Shown here: positions 17,902-26,405 of the stretch, one piece after another
Layout: every line of letters begins with the position of its first letter
Position numbering within the stretch: the stretch's first letter is position 1
From: Aeromicrobium piscarium
GTDB taxonomy: Bacteria > Actinomycetota > Actinomycetes > Propionibacteriales > Nocardioidaceae
DNA: 64,000 bases
Direction of reading: 5' to 3'
NCBI RefSeq assembly: GCF_007421815.1
Contig: NZ_VLNT01000006.1
Coordinates: 57,108 to 121,107, forward strand
The notes under the pieces: model-generated
Seen by the model: only the letters and a program-made list of their open reading frames with translations
Told to the model about the DNA's origin: nothing
The model's database searches: none
Position numbers and translations under genes: made by a program

Positions 17902-18537
17902 TCAGGCGGGGGTGCTCTCGCTCTCCCAGGCGGCGACCCAGTAGCCGATGCCGAGGGGAGCGTCGTCGTAGGTCACCGCTCCTCGCCAGTCGAGGTCGGC
18001 GGCCGCGCTCGCGGCGTGCGCGAGGGTCGGCGCGCCCGAGCAGCCCAGATCGAGCGCGGACTCCGTGTCGAGGACGCGCAGAGCATCGGGATCGGCCGAA
18101 GCGAGGGCGCCGACGATCTCCGCTTGGCCCTTCGGACCTCGCGGATCGAAGCCCAGCGGGGACAGCTCGTTCACGCAGGCGTATCCGTCGGCCACGACCA
18201 CGAGGGCCGGCGGTACGTCGGCCAGGGATGACACATAGCGGCGCGGACCGGACCATCCGGCATCGTCGAGCAACCAGGCGCCCAGGGCGTGCGCGAGGCC
18301 GAGTTCCTCGCGCGGGCCGCCGGCGCGGATGTCGAGTCCGAATCCGCGCAGGCTGCCGCCGGTCCGTTCGTCACCGTCGACATCCGATGCCGACCCATCG
18401 AGGACGACCACCTCGGCGGCTCCGTCGACGAGCCAGCCGACCGCAGCCCGGGCGGCATCGCGGGCGGAGGCCAGCAGGGGATCGTGGGAAACGGCCAGCA
18501 GCGGCGCACTTGGCACGAAGGCCCATCGGGTCGTCAC
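17902..18537 (-). CDS. LigB-like (class III extradiol dioxygenase fold) protein
   Basis: A 211-residue alanine-rich cytoplasmic protein beginning MTTRWAFVPSAPLLAVSHDPLL. The N-terminal FVPSAPLL with VVVLDGSAS and the C-terminal LGIGYWVAAW resemble the actinobacterial family that sits next to miaA and dapF (Rv2728c-like). That family is distantly LigB-like, but the histidine ligands needed for a dioxygenase are not clearly kept here, so catalytic activity is doubtful. The gene order supports the match. The substrate and role are unknown. Confidence 0.65.
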   Translation of the reverse strand: MTTRWAFVPSAPLLAVSHDPLLASARDAARAAVGWLVDGAAEVVVLDGSASDVDGDERTGGSLRGFGLDIRAGGPREELGLAHALGAWLLDDAGWSGPRRYVSSLADVPPALVVVADGYACVNELSPLGFDPRGPKGQAEIVGALASADPDALRVLDTESALDLGCSGAPTLAHAASAAADLDWRGAVTYDDAPLGIGYWVAAWESESTPA

Positions 18538-18544
18538 GATCCCG

Positions 18545-18550
18545 AGCCTA
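18545..18550 (-). promoter_or_regulatory. -10 box of LigB-like gene
   Basis: TAGGCT on the minus strand ends 7 bases before ATG 18537, predicting a leaderless mRNA. Confidence 0.45.
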
Positions 18551-18570
18551 ACCAGCCGGCCACTCCGTCA

Positions 18571-18653
18571 GCGGTGAGTAGGCGTCCATTCACGCGGGGC
18601 CATGGACGCTGAGTCACCAGGCGGACGTCAGGACGGACGCTGACTCACCGCCC
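18571..18653. repeat. Inverted-repeat cluster, AGGCGTCC type
   Basis: GCGGTGAGTAGGCGTCC (18571-18587) faces two inverted relatives, ATGGACGCTGAGTCACC (18602-18618) and GGACGCTGACTCACCGCCC (18635-18653). The arm GGTGAGTAGGCGTCC is repeated exactly at 25460 and, inverted, at 25568. The cluster fills the gap between two minus-strand genes. Confidence 0.75.
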
Positions 18654-18662
18654 AGGAGGGGG

Positions 18663-18944
18663 TCAGGACCCCGAGCCGTCCTTCGGGTCGTTCTCGCCAC
18701 CGTCATCGGTGGCCATGTCGTCGGCGGCCTGCTTCAGGCGGTCGGCCGCCTCGTCGATCTTGCCGGTGAACTTGCCGCCGGTCGCCTGGTCGGCGAGATC
18801 GCGCACCTTGTCCACGGCCGAATGGATATCGTCCTCGCGGCCCTGCATCGCCTCACCAGCACGCTCCTTGGCGTCCTGGGCCTTCTGGCTGAGATCCTCA
18901 CCGGCCATCTTGCCTCGGCCGAGCATTTTGCTGAGAAAGCTCAC
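18663..18944 (-). CDS. MT0933-like antitoxin-family protein
   Basis: A 93-residue, highly charged, Ala/Asp/Lys-rich helical protein. Residues 20-75, with SQKAQDAKERAGEAM and DKVRDLADQATGGKFTGKIDEA, match the MT0933/Rv0909-like antitoxin family (PF14013), which also resembles CsbD-like stress proteins. No toxin gene lies beside it, so a toxin-antitoxin role is not supported by context. GTG 18944 has an AGAGGAGA ribosome-binding site. It is divergent from miaA. Confidence 0.65.
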   Translation of the reverse strand: MSFLSKMLGRGKMAGEDLSQKAQDAKERAGEAMQGREDDIHSAVDKVRDLADQATGGKFTGKIDEAADRLKQAADDMATDDGGENDPKDGSGS

Positions 18945-18993
18945 GGTCTGTCTCCTCTGTGACCACGGACGTCTGCGATCTCACGGTACCTGC

Positions 18994-18999
18994 GAGACT
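18994..18999 (+). promoter_or_regulatory. -10 box of miaA
   Basis: GAGACT, one base from TAGACT, ends 6 bases before GTG 19006. Confidence 0.35.
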
Positions 19000-19005
19000 G
19001 GCCGC

Positions 19006-19926
19006 GTGCCCGTTCAGCGTCAGGATCGAGTCGTCGTCGTGGTCGGACCGACCGCATCGGGCAAGTCGGCGCTCGCGGTGGCCGTGAGCCGGCGTCTCGG
19101 CGGCGAGGTCGTCAATGCCGACGCGGTCCAGCTCTTTCGCGGCATGGACATCGGCAGCGCCAAGGTCACCGAGGCCGAGCGCGCCGGCGTGCCGCACCAC
19201 CTCCTCGATGTGCTGGACGTGCGAGAAGAGGCCAATGTCGCCGTGTTCCAGCGGTCCGCGCGACGTGCCATCGACGAGATCCGCGGTCGCGGAGCGCTGC
19301 CGGTCCTCGTCGGCGGCTCGTCACTGTATGTGCGCGCCGTGATCGACCCGCTCGACTTCCCGGGGACCGACGCGGACGTGCGGGCGCGCTGGGATCAGCG
19401 GTTGAGCGAGCTCGGCGCGGAGGCCCTCCACGCGGAGCTGCGACGCCGCGATCCCGCAGCCGCCGAGCAGATCCTGCCCACCAACGGCCGCCGCATCGTG
19501 CGGGCCCTCGAGGTCGGGGAGCTCACCGGCGCGCCCTTCAGGGCGACGATGCCGGACTTCACGTCGGTCTACGACGACCTCGTGATGATCGGACTCGACG
19601 TGCCGCGTCACGTGCTCGACGACCGGATCAGGCGCCGGGTCGACCAGATGTGGGACGACGGGCTCGTCGAGGAGGTCGAGAGGCTGCGAGCTGAGGGCAT
19701 CGAGGAGGGGCTCACCGCCAGCAGGGCGCTGGGCTATCAGCAGCTGCTCGCCCACGGACGGGGGGAGATCGGCGAGGACGAGGCACATGAGCAGACGATC
19801 ACCGGCACGCGCCGGTTCGCGCGTCGCCAGGACCGCATGTTCAGGAAGGACCCGCGGGTGCGGTGGCTGCCCTATGACGCCGCCGATCTGGTCGAGCGCG
19901 CCGTGGCCCTGGCGGAGGCACCGTAG
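19006..19926 (+). CDS. miaA: tRNA dimethylallyltransferase
   Basis: Adds an isopentenyl group to A37 of tRNAs reading UNN codons. The 306-residue protein has P-loop VVGPTASGKSALA (about 12-24), VVNADAVQLFRGMDIGSAK with the substrate-binding Asp, the DVPRHVLDDRI segment, ASRALGYQQLL and RRFARRQDRMFRKDPRVRWL. The GTG start is set by the beta strand before the P-loop; the longer open frame upstream covers the divergent MT0933-like gene. dapF follows after 12 bp. Confidence 0.95.
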   Translation: MPVQRQDRVVVVVGPTASGKSALAVAVSRRLGGEVVNADAVQLFRGMDIGSAKVTEAERAGVPHHLLDVLDVREEANVAVFQRSARRAIDEIRGRGALPVLVGGSSLYVRAVIDPLDFPGTDADVRARWDQRLSELGAEALHAELRRRDPAAAEQILPTNGRRIVRALEVGELTGAPFRATMPDFTSVYDDLVMIGLDVPRHVLDDRIRRRVDQMWDDGLVEEVERLRAEGIEEGLTASRALGYQQLLAHGRGEIGEDEAHEQTITGTRRFARRQDRMFRKDPRVRWLPYDAADLVERAVALAEAP

Positions 19927-19929
19927 ACT
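19924..19929 (+). promoter_or_regulatory. -10 box of dapF
   Basis: TAGACT overlaps the miaA stop and ends 9 bases before ATG 19939, so dapF may have its own near-leaderless start. Confidence 0.4.
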
Positions 19930-19938
19930 GGACGTCTC

Positions 19939-20763
19939 ATGACTTTCTCCTGGCAGAAGGGGCACGGTACGGAGAACGACTTCGTGCTGCTGCCCGACCA
20001 CGACGGCACCGTCCACGGCGACCTCGATCCGAGCTTCGTGGCGGCCCTGTGTCATCGGCGCCGCGGGATCGGCGCCGATGGCGTGCTGCGCGTGATCCGA
20101 TCGTCCGCGGCGGGAGTGACGTCCGAGGCCGAGTGGTTCATGGACTATCGCAATGCCGATGGATCGATCAGCGAGATGTGCGGCAACGGCGTGCGGGTCT
20201 TCGCCCGCCATCTGCTGGACGAGAAGCTGGTCGACACCGATCGCTTCGCGGTCGCCACGCGTGACGGCGACAAGCTGGTCTCCGTCGGCGCGGACGGGCA
20301 GATCGCCGTCGACATGGGCGCCTTCAGCATCGGCGGGTACAGCGAGGTCCGCACGAGCGAGGGCCTCGCCGTGACCGCGCGCGAGGTCCACACCGGGAAT
20401 CCTCATGCCGTCGCCTTCGTCGACGATGTCGAGCAGGCGGGGACCCTGCTCACCGAGCCGCGCTTCGACCGGGAGGTCTATCCCGAGGGCGTCAACATCG
20501 AATTCGTCGCCCGTCGTGGCCCCGGACACGTGCGCATGCGGGTGCACGAGCGGGGCTCAGGGGAGACGCGCTCATGCGGCACCGGGGCCTGCGCCGTCGG
20601 GATCGCCACAGCGCTCGCCGACGGTGACACAGCGCGGCCGACCGAGTATCGGATCGACGTCCCAGGGGGCACGGTGCACGTGACACTGGACGAGAACGAC
20701 CACGTGGTCCTCACCGGACCCGCCGAGATCGTGGCCCGCGGCGAGATGGAGTGGATGGCATGA
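19939..20763 (+). CDS. dapF: diaminopimelate epimerase
   Basis: Converts LL- to meso-diaminopimelate for lysine and peptidoglycan synthesis. The 274 residues carry both catalytic cysteines: C81 in SEMCGNGVRVFAR and C213 in RSCGTGACAVG. The N-terminal KGHGTENDFVLLPD and the middle HTGNPHAV are also typical. Its stop overlaps the start of a 27-codon micro-ORF (ATGA) that in turn overlaps hflX, so dapF, the micro-ORF and hflX form one coupled chain. Confidence 0.96.
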   Translation: MTFSWQKGHGTENDFVLLPDHDGTVHGDLDPSFVAALCHRRRGIGADGVLRVIRSSAAGVTSEAEWFMDYRNADGSISEMCGNGVRVFARHLLDEKLVDTDRFAVATRDGDKLVSVGADGQIAVDMGAFSIGGYSEVRTSEGLAVTAREVHTGNPHAVAFVDDVEQAGTLLTEPRFDREVYPEGVNIEFVARRGPGHVRMRVHERGSGETRSCGTGACAVGIATALADGDTARPTEYRIDVPGGTVHVTLDENDHVVLTGPAEIVARGEMEWMA

Positions 20764-20843
20764 GCGAGCGAAGCGAGCGAAAAGATGGGCTGCTCATGCC
20801 GGCATCGGCCTATGGTGGTCTTTTTCAGGCGGTGGTGGCATGA
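20760..20843 (+). CDS. 27-codon micro-ORF coupled to dapF and hflX
   Basis: ATG 20760 overlaps the dapF stop and TGA 20841-20843 overlaps the hflX ATG, both as ATGA. The peptide begins MSERSERKDGLLMPASAYGG. Its DNA matches the module repeated before lexA: ATGAGCGAGCG with AGCGAGCG, a CTCATGCCGGCA core, CGGCCTA, then AGGCGGTGG before the next ATG. It may serve as a translational relay or simply be part of a mobile 5' module. There is no evidence that the peptide itself acts. Confidence 0.55.
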   Translation: MSERSERKDGLLMPASAYGGLFQAVVA

Positions 20844-22252
20844 GCGAGCGGAACAACGGGCTGACTGAGCGGAACGAGGAGATCGTGGACTCCGGCTCGC
20901 TGGACCTGGAGGAGCGGTCCTCGCTGCGCCGCGTCGCGGGGCTCTCGACCGAGCTCACCGACATCTCCGAGGTCGAGTATCGGCAGCTGCGGCTCGAACG
21001 GGTCGTCCTCGTCGGCGTCTGGACCGATGGCACCGCGGCCGATGCCGAGAACTCGCTGGCGGAGTTGAAGCTGCTGGCCGAGACGGCGGGCTCGGAGGTC
21101 CTCGACGCGCTGGTGCAGCGACGTCAGCGTCCGGACCCCGCCACGTTCATCGGCAGCGGCAAGGTCGACGAGCTGCGCGAGGCGGTGGAGGCGACCGGCG
21201 CCGACACGGTCATCTGCGATGGCGAGCTCGCGCCCAGCCAGCTGCGCAATCTGGAGGATCGGGTCAAGGTCAAGGTGGTCGACCGGGTCGCCCTGATCCT
21301 CGACATCTTCGCGCAGCATGCGAAGAGCGCGGAGGGCAAGGCGCAGGTCGAGCTGGCGCAGTTGCAGTACCAGAGCCAGCGATTGCGCGGGTGGGGCGGC
21401 AATCTGTCCCGCCAGGCCGGTGGCCGTGCCGCCGGCGGTGAGGGCATCGGCGGTCGCGGACCGGGCGAGACCAAGATCGAGACCGATCGTCGGCGGATCC
21501 AGTCGCGCGCGGCCAAGCTGCGCCGCGAACTGGCCGAGCTGCGGACCACGCGCGACACCAAGCGCGCCAATCGCCAACGCCATCAGATCCCCTCGGTGGC
21601 GATCGCGGGGTACACGAATGCCGGCAAGTCGAGTCTGCTGAACCGGCTCACCCATGCCGGCGTGCTGGTCGAGGACGCCCTGTTCGCGACCCTCGATCCC
21701 ACGACCCGGCGCACTCAGACCTCCGACGGCCGTGTGTACACGTTGTCGGACACCGTCGGCTTCGTCCGGCATCTGCCGCACCAACTCGTCGAAGCCTTCC
21801 GATCCACCCTCGAGGAGGTCGCCGATGCCGACCTGATCGTGCATGTCGTCGACGGCTCGCATCCCGACCCGCTCGGGCAGATCACCGCGGTGCGCGAGGT
21901 CTTCGCCGAGATCGGCGCCGAGGGAGTCCGCGAGGTCATCGTCGTCAACAAGACCGATGCCGCCGATCCCGCGGTGGTACGCGAGGTGCTCGCCCGTGAG
22001 CCGCACGCCGTGGTGGTCAGCGCCCGCACGGGCGAGGGGATCGACGAGCTGCTCGGACTCATCGAGAGCGAGCTGCCGCGGCCCGAGGTCGCGGTGGATC
22101 TCGTGCTGCCGTACGAGCGCGGCGACCTGCTCAATCGGATCCATGAGTCCGGTGAGATCGACGAGGTGGAGCACCGTTCCGACGGCACCCGGGTCGCCGC
22201 GCGCGTCGGGGCCGGTCTCGCGGCCGAGCTCGCTCCGTATCTCGTCGAGTAG
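20840..22252 (+). CDS. hflX: ribosome-associated GTPase HflX
   Basis: GTPase that binds stalled 70S ribosomes and splits them under stress. The 470-residue protein has an N-terminal HflX domain (about 60-200, with FIGSGKVDELREAV), a coiled region with GGRGPGETKIETDRRRI, then the G domain: G1 GYTNAGKSSLLNRL, G2/G3 ATLDPTTRR and DTVGFVRHLPHQLVEAFRSTLEE, and G4 VVNKTDAAD. It starts MSERNNGLTERNEE inside the MSER repeat module. The miaA-dapF-hflX order is conserved in actinobacteria. Confidence 0.95.
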   Translation: MSERNNGLTERNEEIVDSGSLDLEERSSLRRVAGLSTELTDISEVEYRQLRLERVVLVGVWTDGTAADAENSLAELKLLAETAGSEVLDALVQRRQRPDPATFIGSGKVDELREAVEATGADTVICDGELAPSQLRNLEDRVKVKVVDRVALILDIFAQHAKSAEGKAQVELAQLQYQSQRLRGWGGNLSRQAGGRAAGGEGIGGRGPGETKIETDRRRIQSRAAKLRRELAELRTTRDTKRANRQRHQIPSVAIAGYTNAGKSSLLNRLTHAGVLVEDALFATLDPTTRRTQTSDGRVYTLSDTVGFVRHLPHQLVEAFRSTLEEVADADLIVHVVDGSHPDPLGQITAVREVFAEIGAEGVREVIVVNKTDAADPAVVREVLAREPHAVVVSARTGEGIDELLGLIESELPRPEVAVDLVLPYERGDLLNRIHESGEIDEVEHRSDGTRVAARVGAGLAAELAPYLVE

Positions 22253-22258
22253 ATGATC

Positions 22259-22470
22259 GATGTGCGTGGACGGTTGCTGGGGCGACCACGCATGCACATC
22301 CTGTGTCGCGTCCGGTCCGACTGACGGCCCTCACCGTGGGCGGTGACGTACGCACCCCTCGCGCGCGTGGCAGGTGAGATAGGCACCCCTCATGCGGTCC
22401 GAGACGTGCGTAACCCACCTCTCCAGGAGCGCGTGACGCCCCACCGCCCGCCCCAGCGCGATCCGGAAGG
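22259..22470. repeat. Inverted-repeat cluster, GCACCCCTC type
   Basis: GGGCGGTGACGTACGCACCC (22338-22357) and GCAGGTGAGATAGGCACCCC are near-direct copies about 32 bp apart. Inverted partners include GTGCGTAACCCACC (22406-22419) and GACGCCCCACCGCCCGCCC (about 22435-22453). A separate palindrome ATGTGCGTGG ... CCACGCATGCACAT spans about 22259-22300. No gene is seen in 22253-22510. Confidence 0.65.
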
Positions 22471-22510
22471 GTGCCTGTGGACCGCGCCCGAGCCGCGCGC
22501 GATGACCCGG

Positions 22511-22516
22511 TAGCCT
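22511..22516 (+). promoter_or_regulatory. -10 box of DinG-like helicase
   Basis: TAGCCT ends 6 bases before ATG 22523, predicting a leaderless mRNA. Confidence 0.5.
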
Positions 22517-22522
22517 GCGGCC

Positions 22523-24460
22523 ATGGCCTCTGACGTGCGCGATGTCCTGTCGGCCGCGGTGGACGCGGTGGGAGGCACCGAACGACCCGGCCAGATCGCG
22601 ATGGCCGAGGCCGTCCAACAGGCCTTCGACACCGAGCAGCACCTGCTCGTCCAGGCCGGCACGGGCACCGGGAAATCGCTGGGATACCTCGTGCCCAGCC
22701 TGCTCCACGATCAGCGCGTGGTGATCGCCACGGCCACGCTCAACCTGCAGCATCAGTTGGTCGAGCGGGATATTCCCGCGCTCAAGGAGGCGGCCCGCGA
22801 GGTGCTGGACGATGTCCCGCACCACGCCGTGGTCAAGGGACGCGGCAATTACGCGTGCCTGCATCGCGTCCGCGAGGGCGCCCCGGACGACCAGGGCACG
22901 CTCGTCGAGGTGCCGGAGGGAACCCTGGGTGCCGAGGTCGTCGCCCTGCGTGAGTGGGCCGAGCAGCAGGCGGACGGCGGCCACGTGGGCGACCGAGACG
23001 CGGCGCCCTCGCACAACGAGCGGGCCTGGCGTCAGGTCAGCGTCACCGCGAGGGAGTGCCTGGGCGCCCAGCGCTGCCCCTACGCCCTCGAATGCTTCGC
23101 CGAGCGGGCGCGCGAGGACGCCCAGCAGGCACACATCGTGGTCACCAACCACGCGATGCTCGCCATCGACGCGATCGACGGCGTGCCGATGCTGCCGGAA
23201 TTCGGCACGGTCGTGATCGACGAGGCACACGAGCTCGCCGCCCGGGTCACGCAGGCGGCCACCCAGGAACTGGACCCCGCCGGTATCGAGCGTGCGGCGC
23301 GCCGGGCCCGTCCGCACCTGACCGAGCCGGAGGCCGCCGACGATCTGAGCGATGCCGCCGATGCGCTGGCCGACACCCTCACCCATGTCTCACCCGGCCG
23401 CATCGAGGAGCCGCCCCAACCGCTGCGCGCCGCGCTCGACCTCGTCCGCGACACCGCCCGCGCCTGCTTCTCGGCTTTCGGCAAGGAGCGAGGCGGCGAG
23501 GAGCCCGATCCCGCGCGCCAGCAGGCGCGCAGTGCCGTCGACGAGCTGCGACAGGTAGCCGAGCGCATGGCACGCGGCAGCGACACAGATGTCCTGTGGC
23601 TCGGGGAGCTGCGCACCGGCCAGCAACTGCGGATCGCGCCGATCGACGTGTCCGGCGCGCTGCGCGACAAGCTCTTCGGGGAGAAGACCGTCGTCCTGAC
23701 CAGTGCGACCCTCGCGCTCGGCGGATCCTTCGATCCGGTCGCGCGGTCCCTCGGGCTCTGGGAGGACGCGCAGTGGCGCGGACTGGACGTGGGCTCGCCC
23801 TTCGACTACGCCAAGCAGGGGATGCTCTACGTCGCTCGCCACCTGCCTGCCCCCGGCCGGGACGGTCTGGAGGAGGATCAGCTCGGCGAGATCACCGCTC
23901 TGGTCAAGGCGGCCGGTGGGCGCACGCTGGGATTGTTCTCCTCGCGTCGCGGTGCGGAGCGCGCCGCGGAGTACGTACGTATGGCACTGCCGGATATCGA
24001 GGTGCTGTGCCAGGGAGACGCGCAGCTTCCCGAGCTCGCGCGCCGTTTCGCCGAGGAGCCGAGCACGTGCCTGTTCGGCACGCTGAGCCTCTGGCAGGGA
24101 GTCGACCTTCCCGGTGACACCTGCACGCTCGTCATCATCGACCGCATCCCCTTCCCTCGCCCCGATGACCCTCTGATGAGTGCCCGCCAGCGTCTGGTCG
24201 AGAAGCGCGGCGGCAACGGCTTCATGCAGGTCGCCGCCCACCACGCGGCACTGCTGCTGGCGCAGGGAGCGGGCCGTCTCATCCGGCGCGCGGACGATCG
24301 CGGCGTGGTCGCGATGCTCGACCCCCGCATCGTCACGGCGCGCTACGGAGGCTTCCTCGCGGCGTCGATGCCGCCGCTGTGGCGCACCACCGACCGCGCC
24401 ACCGTGATGGCGGCGCTGGGACGACTCGACGCAGCTGCCGTGGAGCGTGCCGCATCCTGA
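22523..24460 (+). CDS. DinG-like ATP-dependent DNA helicase (XPD family)
   Basis: A 645-residue superfamily 2 helicase. Walker A is VQAGTGTGKSLGYLVPS (about 43-60) and the DEAH box is VVIDEAHELAARV (about 232). Four cysteines between them (YACLHR, ARECLGAQRCPYALECF) form the Fe-S cluster site of DinG/XPD enzymes. Motif V/VI lies in FGTLSLWQGVDLPGD and QGAGRLIRRADDRG. DinG-type helicases unwind 5' to 3' and clear R-loops or DNA lesions. No LexA box is seen here, so SOS control is not supported. Confidence 0.9.
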   Translation: MASDVRDVLSAAVDAVGGTERPGQIAMAEAVQQAFDTEQHLLVQAGTGTGKSLGYLVPSLLHDQRVVIATATLNLQHQLVERDIPALKEAAREVLDDVPHHAVVKGRGNYACLHRVREGAPDDQGTLVEVPEGTLGAEVVALREWAEQQADGGHVGDRDAAPSHNERAWRQVSVTARECLGAQRCPYALECFAERAREDAQQAHIVVTNHAMLAIDAIDGVPMLPEFGTVVIDEAHELAARVTQAATQELDPAGIERAARRARPHLTEPEAADDLSDAADALADTLTHVSPGRIEEPPQPLRAALDLVRDTARACFSAFGKERGGEEPDPARQQARSAVDELRQVAERMARGSDTDVLWLGELRTGQQLRIAPIDVSGALRDKLFGEKTVVLTSATLALGGSFDPVARSLGLWEDAQWRGLDVGSPFDYAKQGMLYVARHLPAPGRDGLEEDQLGEITALVKAAGGRTLGLFSSRRGAERAAEYVRMALPDIEVLCQGDAQLPELARRFAEEPSTCLFGTLSLWQGVDLPGDTCTLVIIDRIPFPRPDDPLMSARQRLVEKRGGNGFMQVAAHHAALLLAQGAGRLIRRADDRGVVAMLDPRIVTARYGGFLAASMPPLWRTTDRATVMAALGRLDAAAVERAAS

Positions 24461-24473
24461 GCGACGGTCTCAG

Positions 24474-24479
24474 TACGCT
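24474..24479 (+). promoter_or_regulatory. -10 box of galE
   Basis: TACGCT ends 6 bases before ATG 24486, predicting a leaderless mRNA. Confidence 0.5.
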
Positions 24480-24485
24480 GAGGTC

Positions 24486-25442
24486 ATGGCGATCTTGGTG
24501 ACCGGCGGAGCCGGCTACATCGGCGCGCACATCGTGCGTGCCTTCGACGAGGCAGGACTCGATTCGGTGGTGGTCGACGACCTGTCGAGCGGGCACCGCG
24601 AGTTCGTGCCCGATGATGTGCCCTTCATCGATCTCAACATCACCCGCACCAAGAAGCTCACCGAGGCGCTGCGCCGGTACGACATCGAGGCGGTCGTCCA
24701 TCTCGCCGGTTTCAAGTACGCTGGTGTCTCGGTCGAGCGGCCTCTGCACACCTACCAGCAGAACGTGCAGGGCACGGTCAGCCTGCTGCGGGCGATGGCC
24801 GAGCACGGCATCGGCACGATCGTGTTCTCCTCCAGTGCGGCGGTCTACGGCACACCCGATATCGCTCTCGTGACCGAGGACACGCCGACGGCGCCCGAAT
24901 CACCCTATGGCGAGAGCAAGCTCGTGGGGGAGTGGATCATCGCCGATCAGGCCCGGGCGACGGGTCTGCGGCACACCTCGCTGCGGTACTTCAACGTGGT
25001 GGGCTCGGGCACACCGGACCTGTACGACTCCAGCCCGCACAATCTGTTCCCGCTCGTCATCCGCGCGCTCAGCGAGGGTCACCGGCCGAAGATCTTCGGT
25101 GCGGACTACCCGACGCCGGACGGCACCTGCGTCAGGGACTACGTTCACGTCGCCGATCTCGCACAGGCGCACGTGGTGGCCGCCCAGAAGCTGCTGGCCG
25201 GCGAGTCGCTCGAGCCGGTCTACAACCTGGGCAGCGGCGACGGTGTCTCGGTACGACAGATCATGACCGCGGTGGCTCGCGCGACGGGTATCGACTTCGA
25301 GCCGCAGGTCGTCGATCGCCGTCCCGGGGACCCGGCGCGGATCGTGGCCTCGGGGGAGCGGGCCGCCCGCGACCTGCAGTGGGCCATGCGGCACACCCTG
25401 GACGAGATGGTGACGAGCGCCTGGCAGGCCGGCCGGGAGTGA
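24486..25442 (+). CDS. galE: UDP-glucose 4-epimerase
   Basis: Extended short-chain dehydrogenase that interconverts UDP-glucose and UDP-galactose using tightly bound NAD. The 318-residue protein shows ILVTGGAGYIGAHIV (2-16), DDLSSGHREFV, HLAGFKYAGVSVERP, FSSSAAVYGTP, the catalytic pair in SPYGESKLVGEW, LRYFNVVGSG and TPDGTCVRDYVHVADLAQAHV. The length is slightly short but complete. It stands alone and convergent with lexA, with a repeat cluster between them. Confidence 0.92.
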   Translation: MAILVTGGAGYIGAHIVRAFDEAGLDSVVVDDLSSGHREFVPDDVPFIDLNITRTKKLTEALRRYDIEAVVHLAGFKYAGVSVERPLHTYQQNVQGTVSLLRAMAEHGIGTIVFSSSAAVYGTPDIALVTEDTPTAPESPYGESKLVGEWIIADQARATGLRHTSLRYFNVVGSGTPDLYDSSPHNLFPLVIRALSEGHRPKIFGADYPTPDGTCVRDYVHVADLAQAHVVAAQKLLAGESLEPVYNLGSGDGVSVRQIMTAVARATGIDFEPQVVDRRPGDPARIVASGERAARDLQWAMRHTLDEMVTSAWQAGRE

Positions 25443-25457
25443 GACCGCCCATCAATG

Positions 25458-25586
25458 GGCGGGTGAGTAGGCGTCCCCTCCTCGACCCCGCAAAACCCCA
25501 CAGGCGGTCAGTAGGCGTCCGTCTGTCACCTGAGATGGACGCTGATGCACCGCCGTCTCGTGTGAACGGACGCCTACTCACCGCCC
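25458..25586. repeat. Inverted-repeat cluster between galE and lexA
   Basis: Two direct arms, GGGTGAGTAGGCGTCC (25461-25476) and GGCGGTCAGTAGGCGTCC (25503-25520), face two inverted arms, GGACGCTGATGCACCGCC (25538-25555) and GGACGCCTACTCACCGCCC (25568-25586). The outer pair is nearly perfect. This is the same variant as at 18571-18653. The place between convergent genes suits a two-way terminator. Confidence 0.8.
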
Positions 25587-25611
25587 ACGATGGGGAGGGG
25601 GTGCGGGGCGG

Positions 25612-26322
25612 TCAGACGCGGCGCAGGACCGCCGTGACCTTGCCGAGGATCGTGGCGTGGGTGCCGTCGATCGGCTCGTAGGCGTCGTTATGAGGCAGCA
25701 GCCAGACCTGGCCGTCCTTGCGCTGGAAGGTCTTGACCGTCGCCTCGCCGTCGATCTGCGCCGCCACGATCTCGCCGTTCTCCGCGACCGGCTGCTGGCG
25801 GATGACCACATAGTCGCCATCGCAGATGGCCGCATCGACCATCGAGTCGCCGCTGACCTCCAAGAGGAACAGGGTGCCGTCGCCCACCAGCGAGCTCGGC
25901 AGCGGCATGACCTCCTCGACCCGCTCCTCGGCGAGGATGGGACCGCCGGCGGCGATCCGTCCCACCACCGGCACGTAGGTGGCCGCCGGACGCTCGTTGC
26001 CGAGATCGGTGACATCAGCGAGATCCTCGGCGGTGCTGCCGAGCGAGCGGTGCACCTCCGGCAGATGGATCTCCAGCGCACGCGGGCGGTTGGGGTCGCG
26101 CTTGATATAACCCATCCGCTCGAGCATGCGCAACTGGTGGGAGACCGAGGACGTGCTCGCGAGGCCGACGGCAGCCCCGACCTCGCGCATGCTGGGCGGG
26201 TAGCCGCGATCGCGCAGGCTGTCGCGCAGGAACTCCAGCACCTTGCGCTGACGCGGGGTCAGCCCGCTCGCATCGGGAGGTCCGTCGGGCAGTTCGGTGA
26301 CGTCATCGCTGCGCTCGCTCAT
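25612..26322 (-). CDS. lexA: SOS repressor LexA
   Basis: Represses DNA-damage genes and cleaves itself when RecA filaments form. The 236 residues have the winged-helix domain (20-85, [32 protein letters not shown]), the cleavage site A125-G126 in RIAAGGPIL, catalytic S160 (SGDSM) and K197 (EATVKTF). ATG 26322 gives [15 protein letters not shown] start 45 bases upstream is in frame but lies inside a duplicated leader. Two micro-ORFs precede it, each linked by an ATGA overlap; the promoter and LexA box lie about 170-210 bp upstream. Confidence 0.95.
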   Translation of the reverse strand: MSERSDDVTELPDGPPDASGLTPRQRKVLEFLRDSLRDRGYPPSMREVGAAVGLASTSSVSHQLRMLERMGYIKRDPNRPRALEIHLPEVHRSLGSTAEDLADVTDLGNERPAATYVPVVGRIAAGGPILAEERVEEVMPLPSSLVGDGTLFLLEVSGDSMVDAAICDGDYVVIRQQPVAENGEIVAAQIDGEATVKTFQRKDGQVWLLPHNDAYEPIDGTHATILGKVTAVLRRV

Positions 26323-26405
26323 GCCGCCACCGCCTCGAGGAGAAACAGGGTAGGCCGGTGCCGGCATGAGGTGACTGTCTTCGGTCGCTCGCTGCGCTCG
26401 CTCAT
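26319..26405 (-). CDS. 28-codon micro-ORF 2, coupled to lexA
   Basis: ATG 26405 runs 28 codons to TGA 26321-26319, which overlaps the lexA ATG (ATGA). The peptide begins [20 protein letters not shown]. It is identical to micro-ORF 1 because of the 83-bp duplication. GAGGCGG before its stop is the likely ribosome-binding site for lexA. A role as a relay for ribosomes reaching lexA is inferred. Confidence 0.55.
   Translation of the reverse strand: MSERSERPKTVTSCRHRPTLFLLEAVAA

Noticed and set aside
18663-18944. Toxin-antitoxin system
   Set aside because: Only an MT0933-like antitoxin-family protein is present; no toxin gene is adjacent.
26322-26367. Longer lexA with 15 extra residues
   Set aside because: That extension is the duplicated leader read in frame; the downstream ATG has the ATGA overlap, a ribosome-binding site and the normal LexA N-terminus.
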